A DNA stretch of 64,000 bases. Origin: JBBSEX01 sp038239345. Its GTDB lineage: Bacteria; Acidobacteriota; Terriglobia; Bryobacterales; Bryobacteraceae. Location: contig JBBSEX010000006.1 of NCBI GenBank assembly GCA_038239345.1, positions 1-64,000 of the forward strand, in the 5' to 3' direction. Below the pieces are notes generated by a model. That model did no database searches. It had not been told where the DNA came from and was given only the letters and a program-made list of their open reading frames with translations. The translations under genes were made by a program, and so were the position numbers. Positions 53,189-61,771 of the stretch are shown here, one piece after another (within the stretch, counting starts at the first letter, position 1; every line of letters begins with the position of its first letter).

Positions 53189-53649
53189 GTTACCCCCAAC
53201 CCCAACTCCGCGCTGCCGAGTAACTGCCTGGCACTGTACCGCGAGTCCGCTCGAATGGCCTGCAGCGCCCTGCGGGAACGCCAATTCACAATGATCGGAG
53301 CGGCTAGGTTCGCGCTCGGTGCTTCTCGCTCGGGAATCGAAAGGATAATCCAGCAGGCCACGTGCTCTGGGGCCTGCAATGCAAGGTCATCCTCCAGCTC
53401 GAGTGTTCGAAGATCTTCTGCGCGGACGCAAATCTCGTAGCGCGGATCGATCACCACGGCCGGTGTCATCAGGAAGCATAACGACGGTGTCGCTAGACTC
53501 TGTAGATAAAGGATGGGATGGCATTCCTCCCGTTCCATAACTACAAAACGGGTTTCCCCTTCAAAGCCTGGAATACCCTGCGGGAAGTCGATCGCCCAGG
53601 CTTCGCTATACTCGACCTCGCCAAAATGTTTACTGTCAGTATTCGGCAT
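53179..53649 (-). CDS. fliW: flagellar assembly factor FliW
   Basis: The product of about 156 residues has the FliW pattern FPQGIPGFEGETRFVVMERE, YLQSLATPSLCFLM and LNI-like LSIPEREAPSANLAAPIIVN. FliW is a protein antagonist of CsrA and is itself titrated by unexported flagellin, which couples flagellin synthesis to secretion. The ATG at 53649 is chosen; a TTG at 53658 is possible. It overlaps csrA by 10 bp. A FliA-like promoter lies immediately upstream, giving a leader of only about 18 nt. Confidence 0.92.
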   Translation of the reverse strand: MPNTDSKHFGEVEYSEAWAIDFPQGIPGFEGETRFVVMEREECHPILYLQSLATPSLCFLMTPAVVIDPRYEICVRAEDLRTLELEDDLALQAPEHVACWIILSIPEREAPSANLAAPIIVNWRSRRALQAIRADSRYSARQLLGSAELGLGVTCS

Positions 53650-53673
53650 TCTGCCCAAATGACCTCTCTAGGC

Positions 53674-53699
53674 TTATCGGGCATTACTGGAAAGCTTTT
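53674..53699 (-). promoter_or_regulatory. FliA (sigma-28)-like promoter of fliW-csrA
   Basis: On the minus strand AAAAGCTT (53699-53692), a 10-bp spacer and CCCGATAA (53681-53674) match TAAAGTTT/GCCGATAA at 6/8 and 7/8. The spacer equals that of the flagellin promoter, which strengthens both calls. Confidence 0.55.
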
Positions 53700-53771
53700 A
53701 AGGATAAATGGCAGGACAGCAATAGCTCCCGATAGGCCGTGCGATAAAATAAATCCGAAACTTACGATTTT

Positions 53772-55073
53772 ATGGCAAACGAAAAAGAACAAGAACGCCA
53801 GCTCGGCTTCCATACCCGAGCCCTCCACGCCGGTTATGCCCCAGAGGCACACAACAAGGCCCGCGCGGTGCCGATTTACCAGACAACGTCCTTCACCTTT
53901 GACGATACCGATGACGCCGCGGCTCTTTTCGCGTTGCAGAAGTTCGGCAACATCTATACGCGGATCATGAATCCGACGACGGCCGTCTTAGAAGAGCGGG
54001 TCGCATCGCTTGAGAACGGCGTCGCTGCCTTGGCCGTCGCCAGTGGGCAATCGGCGCAGTTGATCGCCCTTAGCAGTCTTCTGGAACACGGCGATCATAT
54101 TGTATCGGCGAGCACGCTATACGGCGGCACGGTGACGCAATTCGCCGTCAGCTTCCGCAAGTTCGGCTATGAGATTAGCTTCGTCGAACCGGACGAGCCG
54201 AAAAATTTCGCGGCGGCGATCACGCCTAAGACGAAGTGCATCTACGCCGAGACCATCAGCAATCCCCGGGGTAATATTCTCGACATCGAAGCGGTTGCGA
54301 AGATCGCCCACGAAAATGGCATCCCGCTGGTGGTCGACAATACGTTCGCCACCCCCTACGTTTGCCGGCCGATCGATCACGGCGCCGACATCGTGCTGCA
54401 TTCGCTTACGAAATTTATGGGGGGCCACGGCACCAGCATTGGTGGCATCATCGTCGACGCCGGAAAATTCAATTGGGCGAACGGCAAATTCCCTCAGCTT
54501 ACGGAACCCTCGCGCGCCTACCACGGGATGAAATTCCACGAGGCTTTCGGCGCAATCGCCTACATCATCCGAGCTCGCGTGGAAGGTCTGCGCGATCTCG
54601 GCCCTTGTTTGAGCCCGTTCAATTCCTTTCTTTTTCTACAAGGAATTGAGACTCTCGGCATTCGTATGGACCGTCATCTTTCCAATACTCTGGCCGTTGC
54701 CCAGCATCTGGAAAAGCACAAGCACGTCAAGTGGGTGAAATATTCATCGCTGCCCGCCAGCCCTTATCAACCGCTAGCGCGAAAGTACATGCCGAAGGGC
54801 GCCGGCGCCGTCTTTTCATTCGGAATCAAGGGTGGCAAGGAAGCGGGTAAAGCATTCATCAACAGCCTGCAATTGCTTTCACACCTGGCTAATGTCGGTG
54901 ACGCCCGCAGCCTTGTGATCCACCCCGCTTCTACAACGCACCAGCAGTTGAGCGTTGCTAATCAGGAATCGGCCGGGGTGACGCCAGATATGATTCGCCT
55001 CTCCATCGGCCTGGAAGATCTCGATGACATTCTCTGGGACCTCGATCAAGCTTTGGCCGCATCGCAAGTCTAG
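53772..55073 (+). CDS. metY: O-acetylhomoserine sulfhydrylase
   Basis: The 433-residue PLP enzyme of the Cys/Met metabolism family has Lys214 (HSLTKFMGGHG) as the PLP lysine. IYTRIMNPTTAVLEERVASLE, given here in part, and AETISNPRGNILDIEA are MetY-type. The length of about 430 residues and the insert around GKFPQLTEPSRAYHG distinguish it from MetB/MetZ. It makes homocysteine from O-acetylhomoserine and sulfide in methionine synthesis. There is no clear ribosome-binding site. It is divergent from fliW. No metX neighbour is visible. Confidence 0.92.
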   Translation: MANEKEQERQLGFHTRALHAGYAPEAHNKARAVPIYQTTSFTFDDTDDAAALFALQKFGNIYTRIMNPTTAVLEERVASLENGVAALAVASGQSAQLIALSSLLEHGDHIVSASTLYGGTVTQFAVSFRKFGYEISFVEPDEPKNFAAAITPKTKCIYAETISNPRGNILDIEAVAKIAHENGIPLVVDNTFATPYVCRPIDHGADIVLHSLTKFMGGHGTSIGGIIVDAGKFNWANGKFPQLTEPSRAYHGMKFHEAFGAIAYIIRARVEGLRDLGPCLSPFNSFLFLQGIETLGIRMDRHLSNTLAVAQHLEKHKHVKWVKYSSLPASPYQPLARKYMPKGAGAVFSFGIKGGKEAGKAFINSLQLLSHLANVGDARSLVIHPASTTHQQLSVANQESAGVTPDMIRLSIGLEDLDDILWDLDQALAASQV

Positions 55074-55114
55074 AATCACTTCCGTAGGCCGGTCTCCCAA
55101 TGCACTCGCAAGCT

Positions 55115-55215
55115 ATAGACAGGGACCGGCCCGCGATCCTGATTGTACGCCGGATTATTTACGTGCACTCGAAGCCGCCGGAGCGGAGTTTCGGCGATCG
55201 TCTGGAGCAGATTGA
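55115..55215 (+). pseudogene. possible remnant of a class-I glutamine amidotransferase-like gene (peptidase C26)
   Basis: In the 220-bp gap between metY and the aminotransferase gene, one frame reads TPDYLRALEAAGAEFR. This resembles the segment following the first strand in gamma-glutamyl-gamma-aminobutyrate hydrolase-like proteins. The flanking bases continue the resemblance only in another frame (RPAILI before, RLEQIDQ after). No start or full domain remains. This is a weak call. Confidence 0.25.
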
Positions 55216-55294
55216 CCAAGCGAGCCCATTCCCTACCTGTCCACCTGGCCGCCAAAGCTTACTCAAGCGGCATCCATCCAGTAAACTGAAACGG

Positions 55295-56167
55295 ATGCAC
55301 CGCCTGCTGTTGCATAACGAACAGATCCTGGATACACGCGAGAATTCACTATCGGCTGGACAAGTTGGTCTGCTCAACGGCTGGGGCGTCTTCACCACGA
55401 TCCGGGTTCATAACGGCGTCTTGTTTGCGTTCGAGCGCCATTGGGCCCGCATGCAGCGCGATGCAAAGCTGATGCGTGTTCCCTTTCCGGCCGACCCGCG
55501 GTGGCTGGAATCCCGCTTGCTCTCGCTAGTAGAAGCAAACCACGCCCACAACGCGACTCTCCGCATGGCTATCGTTCGCAATCGCGGAGGCTTGTTTGAA
55601 GGGCCGGCCATCGCTCGCGATTTCGATCTCATCGCCTTCACCACCGGCCTGAAAGACTGGGGCACTGGCGCGCGTCTTGGCGTCATCCCGAACGGCCGTT
55701 TCTCAGCCGGCGTTTCGTCGGGCGCGAAAATTTTATCCTGGTCGCAAAATCTCGTCTGGCACGAAGAGGCTATCGCTAACGGTTACGACGAAGTGCTGCT
55801 GCTGAACGAACGCGGCGAGGTTAGCGAATGTACTTCCGCGAATCTTTTTCTCATTGCCGGCGATCGCCTCTGGACCCCGCCCTTGAGCTCCGGCTGTCTC
55901 CCCGGAATCACCCGGGAATTGCTCCTTTCCGAGGTTCGGCTAGCTGGCATGCAGGCGGCCGAGAAACTACTCACCCTACATGATTTCGCCGATGCCGATG
56001 AGGTTTTCATGACCTCCTCCACGCGCGATATTCTGCCCGTTATCTCAATTGAAGGGATCGCGCTCCGTGGCGGCGGCCAGCAAACCGCCCGCTGGAATAC
56101 GGCGTTTCAGGATTATCTGGAAAAATATTCAGTTACCCGCCCAGTTATAATGATCGAAACCCGATAA
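55295..56167 (+). CDS. class IV aminotransferase (BCAT/ADC-lyase/D-amino-acid group)
   Basis: The 290-residue PLP fold-type IV enzyme has GVFTTIRVHNGVLFAFERHW with the phosphate-binding Arg, AKILSWSQNL with the catalytic Lys, the cofactor Glu in ERGEVSECTSANLFLI, and CLPGITRELLLS. This fold covers branched-chain aminotransferase, D-alanine aminotransferase and aminodeoxychorismate lyase; the short form and the motif SECTSANLF suit any of them, so the substrate is left open. The frame is open upstream to 55100, but ATG 55295 begins the family-like N-terminus. Confidence 0.85.
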   Translation: MHRLLLHNEQILDTRENSLSAGQVGLLNGWGVFTTIRVHNGVLFAFERHWARMQRDAKLMRVPFPADPRWLESRLLSLVEANHAHNATLRMAIVRNRGGLFEGPAIARDFDLIAFTTGLKDWGTGARLGVIPNGRFSAGVSSGAKILSWSQNLVWHEEAIANGYDEVLLLNERGEVSECTSANLFLIAGDRLWTPPLSSGCLPGITRELLLSEVRLAGMQAAEKLLTLHDFADADEVFMTSSTRDILPVISIEGIALRGGGQQTARWNTAFQDYLEKYSVTRPVIMIETR

Positions 56168-56186
56168 ACGGACGATCCCGTATAAG

Positions 56187-56579
56187 ATGAACATTCGCTG
56201 CCCGACTTGCGACTCGGAAGAAATTCGGCTATCGCAGGCACAGAGCACGTCCGAGAACATCCTGAATGTCTTCGGATACTGCCCAATGCGTTGCCGCGTC
56301 TGCGATACCCGGTTCCGCGCCAGCCTATGGAAGATCACTTCGTTTCGCTATGCCCGTTGTCCGAAATGTTACAAGACCGATCTTAGTACCTGGGAGCTTG
56401 AGTACTATAATCCACCCACCACGACGCTGGTTCTGCTGCAACTTGGCGCGAAACCGATGCGCTGCGAATATTGCCGCTGCAATTTCGTAAGTTTTCGGCA
56501 AAGGCGTTCGAAGTTTGAACGGCGCGCCCGGGAAATCCCTCCCAAGGCGCTGGCCGAGCCTGGTCCGGAGCGGCGATAA
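56187..56579 (+). CDS. zinc-ribbon protein of unknown function
   Basis: The 130-residue protein has two paired CxxC zinc ribbons: CPTC with CRVC (residues 5-39) and CPKC with CEYC (about 58-95). The second ribbon is split by an acidic and hydrophobic segment (TWELEYYNPPTT). The C-terminus is basic. Similar double-ribbon proteins occur in Acidobacteria without assigned roles. It starts 20 bp after the aminotransferase gene and may share its message. Confidence 0.7.
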   Translation: MNIRCPTCDSEEIRLSQAQSTSENILNVFGYCPMRCRVCDTRFRASLWKITSFRYARCPKCYKTDLSTWELEYYNPPTTTLVLLQLGAKPMRCEYCRCNFVSFRQRRSKFERRAREIPPKALAEPGPERR

Positions 56580-56580
56580 A

Positions 56581-57687
56581 TCAGGGCTCCAGTTTCAAGA
56601 TCATCCCCGTATCGGTGGCAATCCAGGCGTGATCCATGTCCAGGGCCGAAAGAAATACGCGCGTCGCCACGGCCCGGTAATCCACATCCACGCTGGTCCA
56701 GTCGGTTAAATTCGTCGTCTGATACATCCGTAATTTGGTCGGCACGGGCAAGTAGGTTCCCTGCCCCACGCGTTCCACGCCCGCCAGCATCGCCCGGCCC
56801 TCGGGGAAAACGGCGCAATCGGTCAGCAATCTATCCTTCTCGCGAAAGGCGCGCGTGCTCTTGCCCGTGCGCAGATCGATCCGGTACGCTTCCGATGGCC
56901 ATTCAAACGTATTACGAAATTCAAACAGCACCAGGCCATTGCCATCGCGCGCAAGGTGAACGGTCGATGCCAGCCCAAACAGCGGCGCCGTGGAGGTGTT
57001 CCACGTTTTTCCGCCATCCACCGTTTGCAGTGAGATCGTCAGCGTGGGCCATTCGCGTTGCGCCGCCTGCCCCGGCGACATCCAGTCGGGCACCGCGCCT
57101 CGCCTTGGGGGCGTGGAATTGCCGACGATAATTCCCGCCTTCGTGGTGGCGAAATCGATGGCTGTAAAATTCGTCCAGTCGGGATTCGATTCCAGGGCTT
57201 TGGTGGCCGCTAACTCCGTCCAGGTCTTGCCGCCATCCGTGGTTTCCCAGGCCAACTTCTGCGATCCGATGGCGAAGCCGCGCATCGCATCCACGAAATA
57301 AACCTTGTCGGCGTTCTTCAAATCGGAGATCTTCTTCCAACTTCTTCCCGATTCCAAGCTCTGCCAAATACCCTTCGCCGTAACCATCCAACCAAGAGAC
57401 TCATCGAAAAAAAATATCGAAAGCCCGGGTTCGGGCAGCGGAACCAAAGCCCAGTTAACGCCACCGTCCGCCGTCACAATAGCCGTCGGCTTCGCTTTCT
57501 TTTTATCTTCGATTATCCCGATCGCGATGCCACGCTGGGACGAAGGAAATTTCAGATCGGTAATCGAAAGAGTGGAATCCAGTTTGTCGTAGAAGAATTG
57601 CATCTTCCACTTTGGATGGGCCGCGGACGGTTGTCCCAATGCGGCGGAAATCGCGAAAATTCCCAGTAATGCGCCGGCCAGTCTCAT
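56581..57687 (-). CDS. exported Ycf48-like BNR/Asp-box beta-propeller
   Basis: The 368-residue protein has a signal peptide (about residues 1-18). Repeats of the Asp-box/YCF48 type follow: VTADGGVNW, QSLESGRSW, ETTDGGKTW and QTVDGGKTW, each on a propeller blade with ITDLKFPSSQRGIAIG and VYFVDAMRGFAIG between. Ycf48 assists photosystem II assembly in phototrophs; the many homologues in non-phototrophs have no known role. It lies only 3 bp before the GAF gene end on the same strand. Confidence 0.82.
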   Translation of the reverse strand: MRLAGALLGIFAISAALGQPSAAHPKWKMQFFYDKLDSTLSITDLKFPSSQRGIAIGIIEDKKKAKPTAIVTADGGVNWALVPLPEPGLSIFFFDESLGWMVTAKGIWQSLESGRSWKKISDLKNADKVYFVDAMRGFAIGSQKLAWETTDGGKTWTELAATKALESNPDWTNFTAIDFATTKAGIIVGNSTPPRRGAVPDWMSPGQAAQREWPTLTISLQTVDGGKTWNTSTAPLFGLASTVHLARDGNGLVLFEFRNTFEWPSEAYRIDLRTGKSTRAFREKDRLLTDCAVFPEGRAMLAGVERVGQGTYLPVPTKLRMYQTTNLTDWTSVDVDYRAVATRVFLSALDMDHAWIATDTGMILKLEP

Positions 57688-57690
57688 CGA

Positions 57691-58272
57691 TTAGTGCGAA
57701 CCAGAAGATAGAACGTACGCCGAATAATTCTCCGCCTCGGCCGCCGCCGGAGCCATACGCGCCAACATTAGCAGGCATCCAACTTGCTCGCCCACCGTGG
57801 TCAGCAATTCCATCTCGCCGCCGGTATGGGAATGCGTTGTGCGGTGCTGCACGTTGATCACGCCAACTACCTTATTCCGGGCGATGACGGGAGCCGAAAG
57901 AAAAGCCTCGAACGTATCTTCGGGCAGATCGCGAAACAGTTTGAAGCGCGGATCCTGATAAGCCTCGCGGGAGATCGCCAACAGCCTGCGCTCGCGTGCC
58001 ACCCAACCCGTTAACCCTTCGTGGATTCGTAAACGGACGCGGTCCACGGGCGACGTATCCGAATTCGTAGCGCACAACACCAATTCATTGCCATCCAGCA
58101 AATATAGGAGGCAGGAATCGCACTCCATAAACTCGACAACCAGCGACACCACGCCCTTCAGTGTTTCTTGCAGACTTAAATCGCGTACCATCAGGCGGCT
58201 GATTTTCTGGAATAAACGGAGTTGTTGCTCGGTCCGCTCCAACCGTACTTCCAAATCTTTTACTCGGGGCAC
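57691..58272 (-). CDS. GAF-domain protein
   Basis: The 193-residue protein has an N-terminal coiled-coil segment (about 1-35; RVKDLEVRLERTEQQLRLF). One GAF domain follows (about 36-175), with CDSCLLYLLDGNELVLCAT and EGLTGWVARERR, and APVIARNKVVGVINVQHR at its end. No output domain follows. It could sense a small ligand or redox state and act by protein contact, as with other lone GAF proteins. The target is unknown. Confidence 0.85.
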   Translation of the reverse strand: MPRVKDLEVRLERTEQQLRLFQKISRLMVRDLSLQETLKGVVSLVVEFMECDSCLLYLLDGNELVLCATNSDTSPVDRVRLRIHEGLTGWVARERRLLAISREAYQDPRFKLFRDLPEDTFEAFLSAPVIARNKVVGVINVQHRTTHSHTGGEMELLTTVGEQVGCLLMLARMAPAAAEAENYSAYVLSSGSH

Positions 58273-58331
58273 AACAATAGTATAGACCCGTGTGCGCCCT
58301 CCACCATCTACAAGCCGTACACTGGAAGCAG

Positions 58332-59075
58332 ATGCACTTGGGAGCGCTGAAAAGAAATTGGGATGCCCTCGGTACGGAGGATCCGTTATTCGCCATTCTC
58401 ACTCAGCCTGGTAAGGCCAACGGCGGTTGGAATGTCGACGAATTTTTCGCCACCGGCGTCGGGCAGATGGAGACGTTCTTGAGCATGGCGCATGCCGCCA
58501 TCCCCGCTCTTGGCAAAGGCGAAGCGATGGATTTCGGTTGTGGCGTCGGCCGCCTCACCCAGCCTCTATCCGGTTATTTCGACCACGCCTACGGAGTGGA
58601 TATCTCGCCATCAATGATCGACCTTGCCAATAAATACAACCGTCATGGCGATCGCTGCCGTTACGTCCTGAACGACAATCACGACCTGCGCGTCTTCCCC
58701 GATAACAAATTCGATTTCATCTGCTCATTCATCACCCTGCAGCATATGGAACCTCGCTACATGCGGGAATACATTCCCGAGTTTATCCGCGTCCTGGCTC
58801 CAGGTGGTCTGCTGATGTTTCAGTTAACGGACGATCTGCTGCTGCTCAAGAGCCCCGTGCACAAACTTGTTCATCGCATCCATCATTTTTTGCAGTACCG
58901 CGTTTATTGGCGCATTGCCCATCCCAAGCGGGCTTACTTTGAGATGCACGGCCTTCCCAAGGATGAAGTGATTCAATTGATTCACACCGCTGGAGGTTCC
59001 ATCCTATCCGTCGATCCCGACCGCAGCGCCGGCGACGCTTGGACGAGCTTCCGTTACTGCGCGACCAAGCCTTAA
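58332..59075 (+). CDS. class I SAM-dependent methyltransferase
   Basis: The 247-residue protein has motif I MDFGCGVGRLTQPL, an acidic end of strand 2 in YGVDISPSMIDLA, and the late motif DFICSFITLQHM with LAPGGLLMFQLTDD, a Methyltransf_11/25 pattern. Its N-terminus LKRNWDALGTEDPLFAILT with NVDEFFATG is a recognisable family start, which supports ATG 58332 over a GTG at 58290. The substrate is unknown. The bactofilin gene and a second methyltransferase lie just downstream. Confidence 0.85.
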   Translation: MHLGALKRNWDALGTEDPLFAILTQPGKANGGWNVDEFFATGVGQMETFLSMAHAAIPALGKGEAMDFGCGVGRLTQPLSGYFDHAYGVDISPSMIDLANKYNRHGDRCRYVLNDNHDLRVFPDNKFDFICSFITLQHMEPRYMREYIPEFIRVLAPGGLLMFQLTDDLLLLKSPVHKLVHRIHHFLQYRVYWRIAHPKRAYFEMHGLPKDEVIQLIHTAGGSILSVDPDRSAGDAWTSFRYCATKP

Positions 59076-59147
59076 ACCAGCACACAGGACTTCGCCCGAG
59101 TAGTACCATATTGAGGTGTCTGTTAAGAACGGAAGGAGAACTTCCTA

Positions 59148-59708
59148 ATGTGGAACCGTCGCAAAGAAGAAGAATATTCGCCCAGGCCGGCTTCGACGCC
59201 ACCCACCTCGGCCGATCTTACTAAGGAGGGCATTCCTATGTCCACAATGCCAGGACGCACTTTTGATACTCATTCGAGTTCCGATCGCGGCGGTACCGCG
59301 ACTCTAGGCAAGTCCGTCATGGTCAAAGGTCAAATCCTGAGCCGTGAAGACTTGACGATCGACGGCGAAGTCGAAGGCACAGTGGAATTGCAGGAACACC
59401 GCCTCACCATCGGACCGAACGGGCGCGTTACGGCTACCCTAAAGGCCCGTGAAATCGTTGTGCTGGGCACGATCCACGGCGATGTGGAAGCCGCCGAAAA
59501 AATCGATATCCGCAAGGACGCGAAACTCGTGGGCAACATCAAGACGGCGCGGATCGTCATCGAAGACGGAGCTTACTTCAAGGGTTCCATCGACATCACG
59601 AAGCCGGAAGTCGCGAAAGCTCCGCCACCTCCGAAAGTCACGCCAGCCGTCGTGGCGCCAGTAACGCCCACCACGTCCGCCGCTAGCGCCGGTGAGACAA
59701 AACGCTAG
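59148..59708 (+). CDS. bactofilin, polymer-forming cytoskeletal protein
   Basis: In this 186-residue protein a charged, Pro-rich N-terminal arm (1-50) is followed by the DUF583 right-handed beta-helix (about 52-150; LGKSVMVKGQILSREDLTID, GTVELQEHRLTIGPNGRV, IVVLGTIHGDVEAAEKIDI). A Pro/Val/Thr-rich tail ends it. Bactofilins self-assemble into filaments that set cell shape, stalks or motility-protein placement. GGAAGGAGAAC precedes the ATG. An in-frame ATG at 59238 with TAAGGAGGG upstream could give a shorter form. Confidence 0.93.
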   Translation: MWNRRKEEEYSPRPASTPPTSADLTKEGIPMSTMPGRTFDTHSSSDRGGTATLGKSVMVKGQILSREDLTIDGEVEGTVELQEHRLTIGPNGRVTATLKAREIVVLGTIHGDVEAAEKIDIRKDAKLVGNIKTARIVIEDGAYFKGSIDITKPEVAKAPPPPKVTPAVVAPVTPTTSAASAGETKR

Positions 59709-59746
59709 GCCCCGGGCGCGTTACAACGATCGGTTAGCGTAAGCTC

Positions 59747-60340
59747 ATGGAAGATCGCACGCAGTCGCGGCATAGCCACGGTCTGGATCAATTCCTGGCA
59801 TCCATCCAAGGCCAGGCTGGCTTATCGATCTTGGACCTGGCGGCAGCCAGCCAATCCAGCGTCTCGTTTATCACGAGCCTGGGCCATAAGATCTATTCCG
59901 AGGATATTTTGCGATCGCTGGATTCCGCTTTCGGCGACGGCGACTATAAGCTGAATCAAGCCGACCCCGCGCGTATCGAGCTCTTCTGGAGCCAAAGCCT
60001 GGATCATCCGGCGGACCGCTTCGATGGCGCTCTCGTCTGGGATACTCTTCAATTCCTGTCGCCCCCCCTGCTCGAAACGGCCGTCGCGCGCCTGCACAAA
60101 GTGATGCGCCCCGGTGCTTATTTGCTGGCTTTCTTCCACGCCGACGAGAAGGCACAATCGATTCCTGTGTATTCTTATCGCATCGCCGACGCTAAGACTA
60201 TCGTGCTCGGCTCGCGCGGTCAGCGCCGGACCGCCGAGTTCTTCAATAACCGCACGCTCGAAAAACTCTTTCAGGATTTTCACTCGGTCAAATTCTTCCT
60301 CACTCGCGACCATCTTCGCGAAGTGATTGTTCGCCGCTAA
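59747..60340 (+). CDS. methyltransferase-like protein with degenerate SAM motif
   Basis: In this 197-residue protein the Rossmann pattern is recognisable (SILDLAAASQSSVSFITSLG, FDGALVWDTLQFLSPPLLET, LHKVMRPGAYLLAFF), but the Gly-rich loop of motif I is replaced by LDLAAASQSS, so SAM binding is uncertain. The C-terminal part FFNNRTLEKLFQDF is like that of small-molecule methyltransferases. It lies 38 bp after bactofilin on the same strand and is probably in its operon. Confidence 0.75.
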   Translation: MEDRTQSRHSHGLDQFLASIQGQAGLSILDLAAASQSSVSFITSLGHKIYSEDILRSLDSAFGDGDYKLNQADPARIELFWSQSLDHPADRFDGALVWDTLQFLSPPLLETAVARLHKVMRPGAYLLAFFHADEKAQSIPVYSYRIADAKTIVLGSRGQRRTAEFFNNRTLEKLFQDFHSVKFFLTRDHLREVIVRR

Positions 60341-60424
60341 GCGCGCTCGAAGAAATAATCCCGCTCTTTTTGAAAGTATTTCCCTGAATCCGCATCCATT
60401 CCCTGAAGGATTCCAAGTATCGTC

Positions 60425-61771
60425 ATGCGGAAACTAGCCCTCGCCATCTCGTGCCTCTCGTTGATCTCGGTGCTTCTGGTTGCTAACACCGGAACCACGC
60501 CGCCACGCAATACCGGTGCGCCCGTCGATGGCAGCCAGACTTGCGCCTCCTGCCACAACACATTTGGAGCAGCCAATTCCGACACTCGGGGCAGCGTTAC
60601 CATCAGCGCCGTGGATTACAACCCAGGCACGCCGCAAATTCTAAAGATTTTCGTCAAGCATCCCGAGGCCATTCGATGGGGATTTCAACTTACTGCCCGC
60701 GCGCAGAATAATGAAACCCTCGCCGCCGGCACTTTTGTCGTTGGCACGGGAGTGCAAGTTATCTGTGGAGATACCAATCCCGCGCCATGCAACGGCGCGC
60801 CTGAATTCGCTGAGCATACACTCGCCCCACGCACCGCCGCCGGAGCCGGCGCCGAATTCGACGTCACCTGGAATCCGCCGTCCACCGAGGTCGGCCGTGT
60901 CGACCTGTTCGTTTCCGCGGTTGCCGGTAACGATGACGGCACTCCGCTAAACGACCGCGTATATACGGCCACCACGACGCTCAGCCTCTCACCCGGTTCG
61001 GCTTGCAATATCTCGAAAAAGCCGACTCTGCGTGGTGCGTCGAATGCTGGCTCCGGTGCTCCCGCCTTCGCGCCCAACTCGCTGCTCAGCATCTATGGAT
61101 CCGGCTTTCAACTCGCTTCTTTCACGCGTCAACCGGGCGCGGGCGATCTGGTGAACAACGCATTTCCCACGTCTCTTGGCTGTGTCGCTGTCGAAATTAA
61201 CGGCCAGCGCGCGCCCATCACGTTTGTCCGCGAAGACCAGATCAACGTCCAGGTCCCCACGATCGCGGCTAACGGAACCGCGACTTTGGTGGTTATCGCT
61301 AACGCCGGCAAACAGAATGAAATCCGCAGCGACATCGCCACGCTCAACACCTTTCAGCAATACGCGCCGTCATTCCTTACGTTCAACGGCACCAGCATCG
61401 CCGCGCTCTTCGCCAACAGCGCTTCCATTGTGGCCGACCCGATAGTGGTTGCCGGCGGAGCCTTCGCCAAACCAGGTGACATCGTCTCACTCTTCGGCAC
61501 CGGCTTCGGAACCACGCAACCCACCTACCCCGCCGGAGCCCTTGCCCCCGGAATCGCGAACGTCGTGGGAACGGTAACCGTTAGCATCGGAGGAGTCACC
61601 CTCAACCCCTCCGACGTCCTCTACGTCGGCCTATCCCCCGGCTCCATAACAGGACTCTATCAATTAAACGTGAGAATCCCGGCCAGTGTCAGCGACGGCA
61701 ACGCACCGGTGATCGCGACGATCGGCGGAATATCCTCGCAAAGCACGGCGACGATCCCGATTAAGCGCTGA
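60425..61771 (+). CDS. secreted CxxCH protein with anchor-V/Reeler-like and TIGR03437-type domains
   Basis: The 448-residue protein has a signal peptide (about residues 1-20). CASCHN (about 39-44) is one potential c-type haem site. A domain of the choice-of-anchor V/Reeler type follows (about 57-195; VKHPEAIRWGFQLTARAQ), then two Solibacter-type C-terminal units (about 205-320 and 325-448; NSLLSIYGSGFQLASF and GDIVSLFGTGFGTTQPTYP, each with a late V-N-V/R-P strand). A secreted electron-transfer or surface protein is possible. Whether haem binds cannot be told from sequence alone. Confidence 0.82.
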   Translation: MRKLALAISCLSLISVLLVANTGTTPPRNTGAPVDGSQTCASCHNTFGAANSDTRGSVTISAVDYNPGTPQILKIFVKHPEAIRWGFQLTARAQNNETLAAGTFVVGTGVQVICGDTNPAPCNGAPEFAEHTLAPRTAAGAGAEFDVTWNPPSTEVGRVDLFVSAVAGNDDGTPLNDRVYTATTTLSLSPGSACNISKKPTLRGASNAGSGAPAFAPNSLLSIYGSGFQLASFTRQPGAGDLVNNAFPTSLGCVAVEINGQRAPITFVREDQINVQVPTIAANGTATLVVIANAGKQNEIRSDIATLNTFQQYAPSFLTFNGTSIAALFANSASIVADPIVVAGGAFAKPGDIVSLFGTGFGTTQPTYPAGALAPGIANVVGTVTVSIGGVTLNPSDVLYVGLSPGSITGLYQLNVRIPASVSDGNAPVIATIGGISSQSTATIPIKR

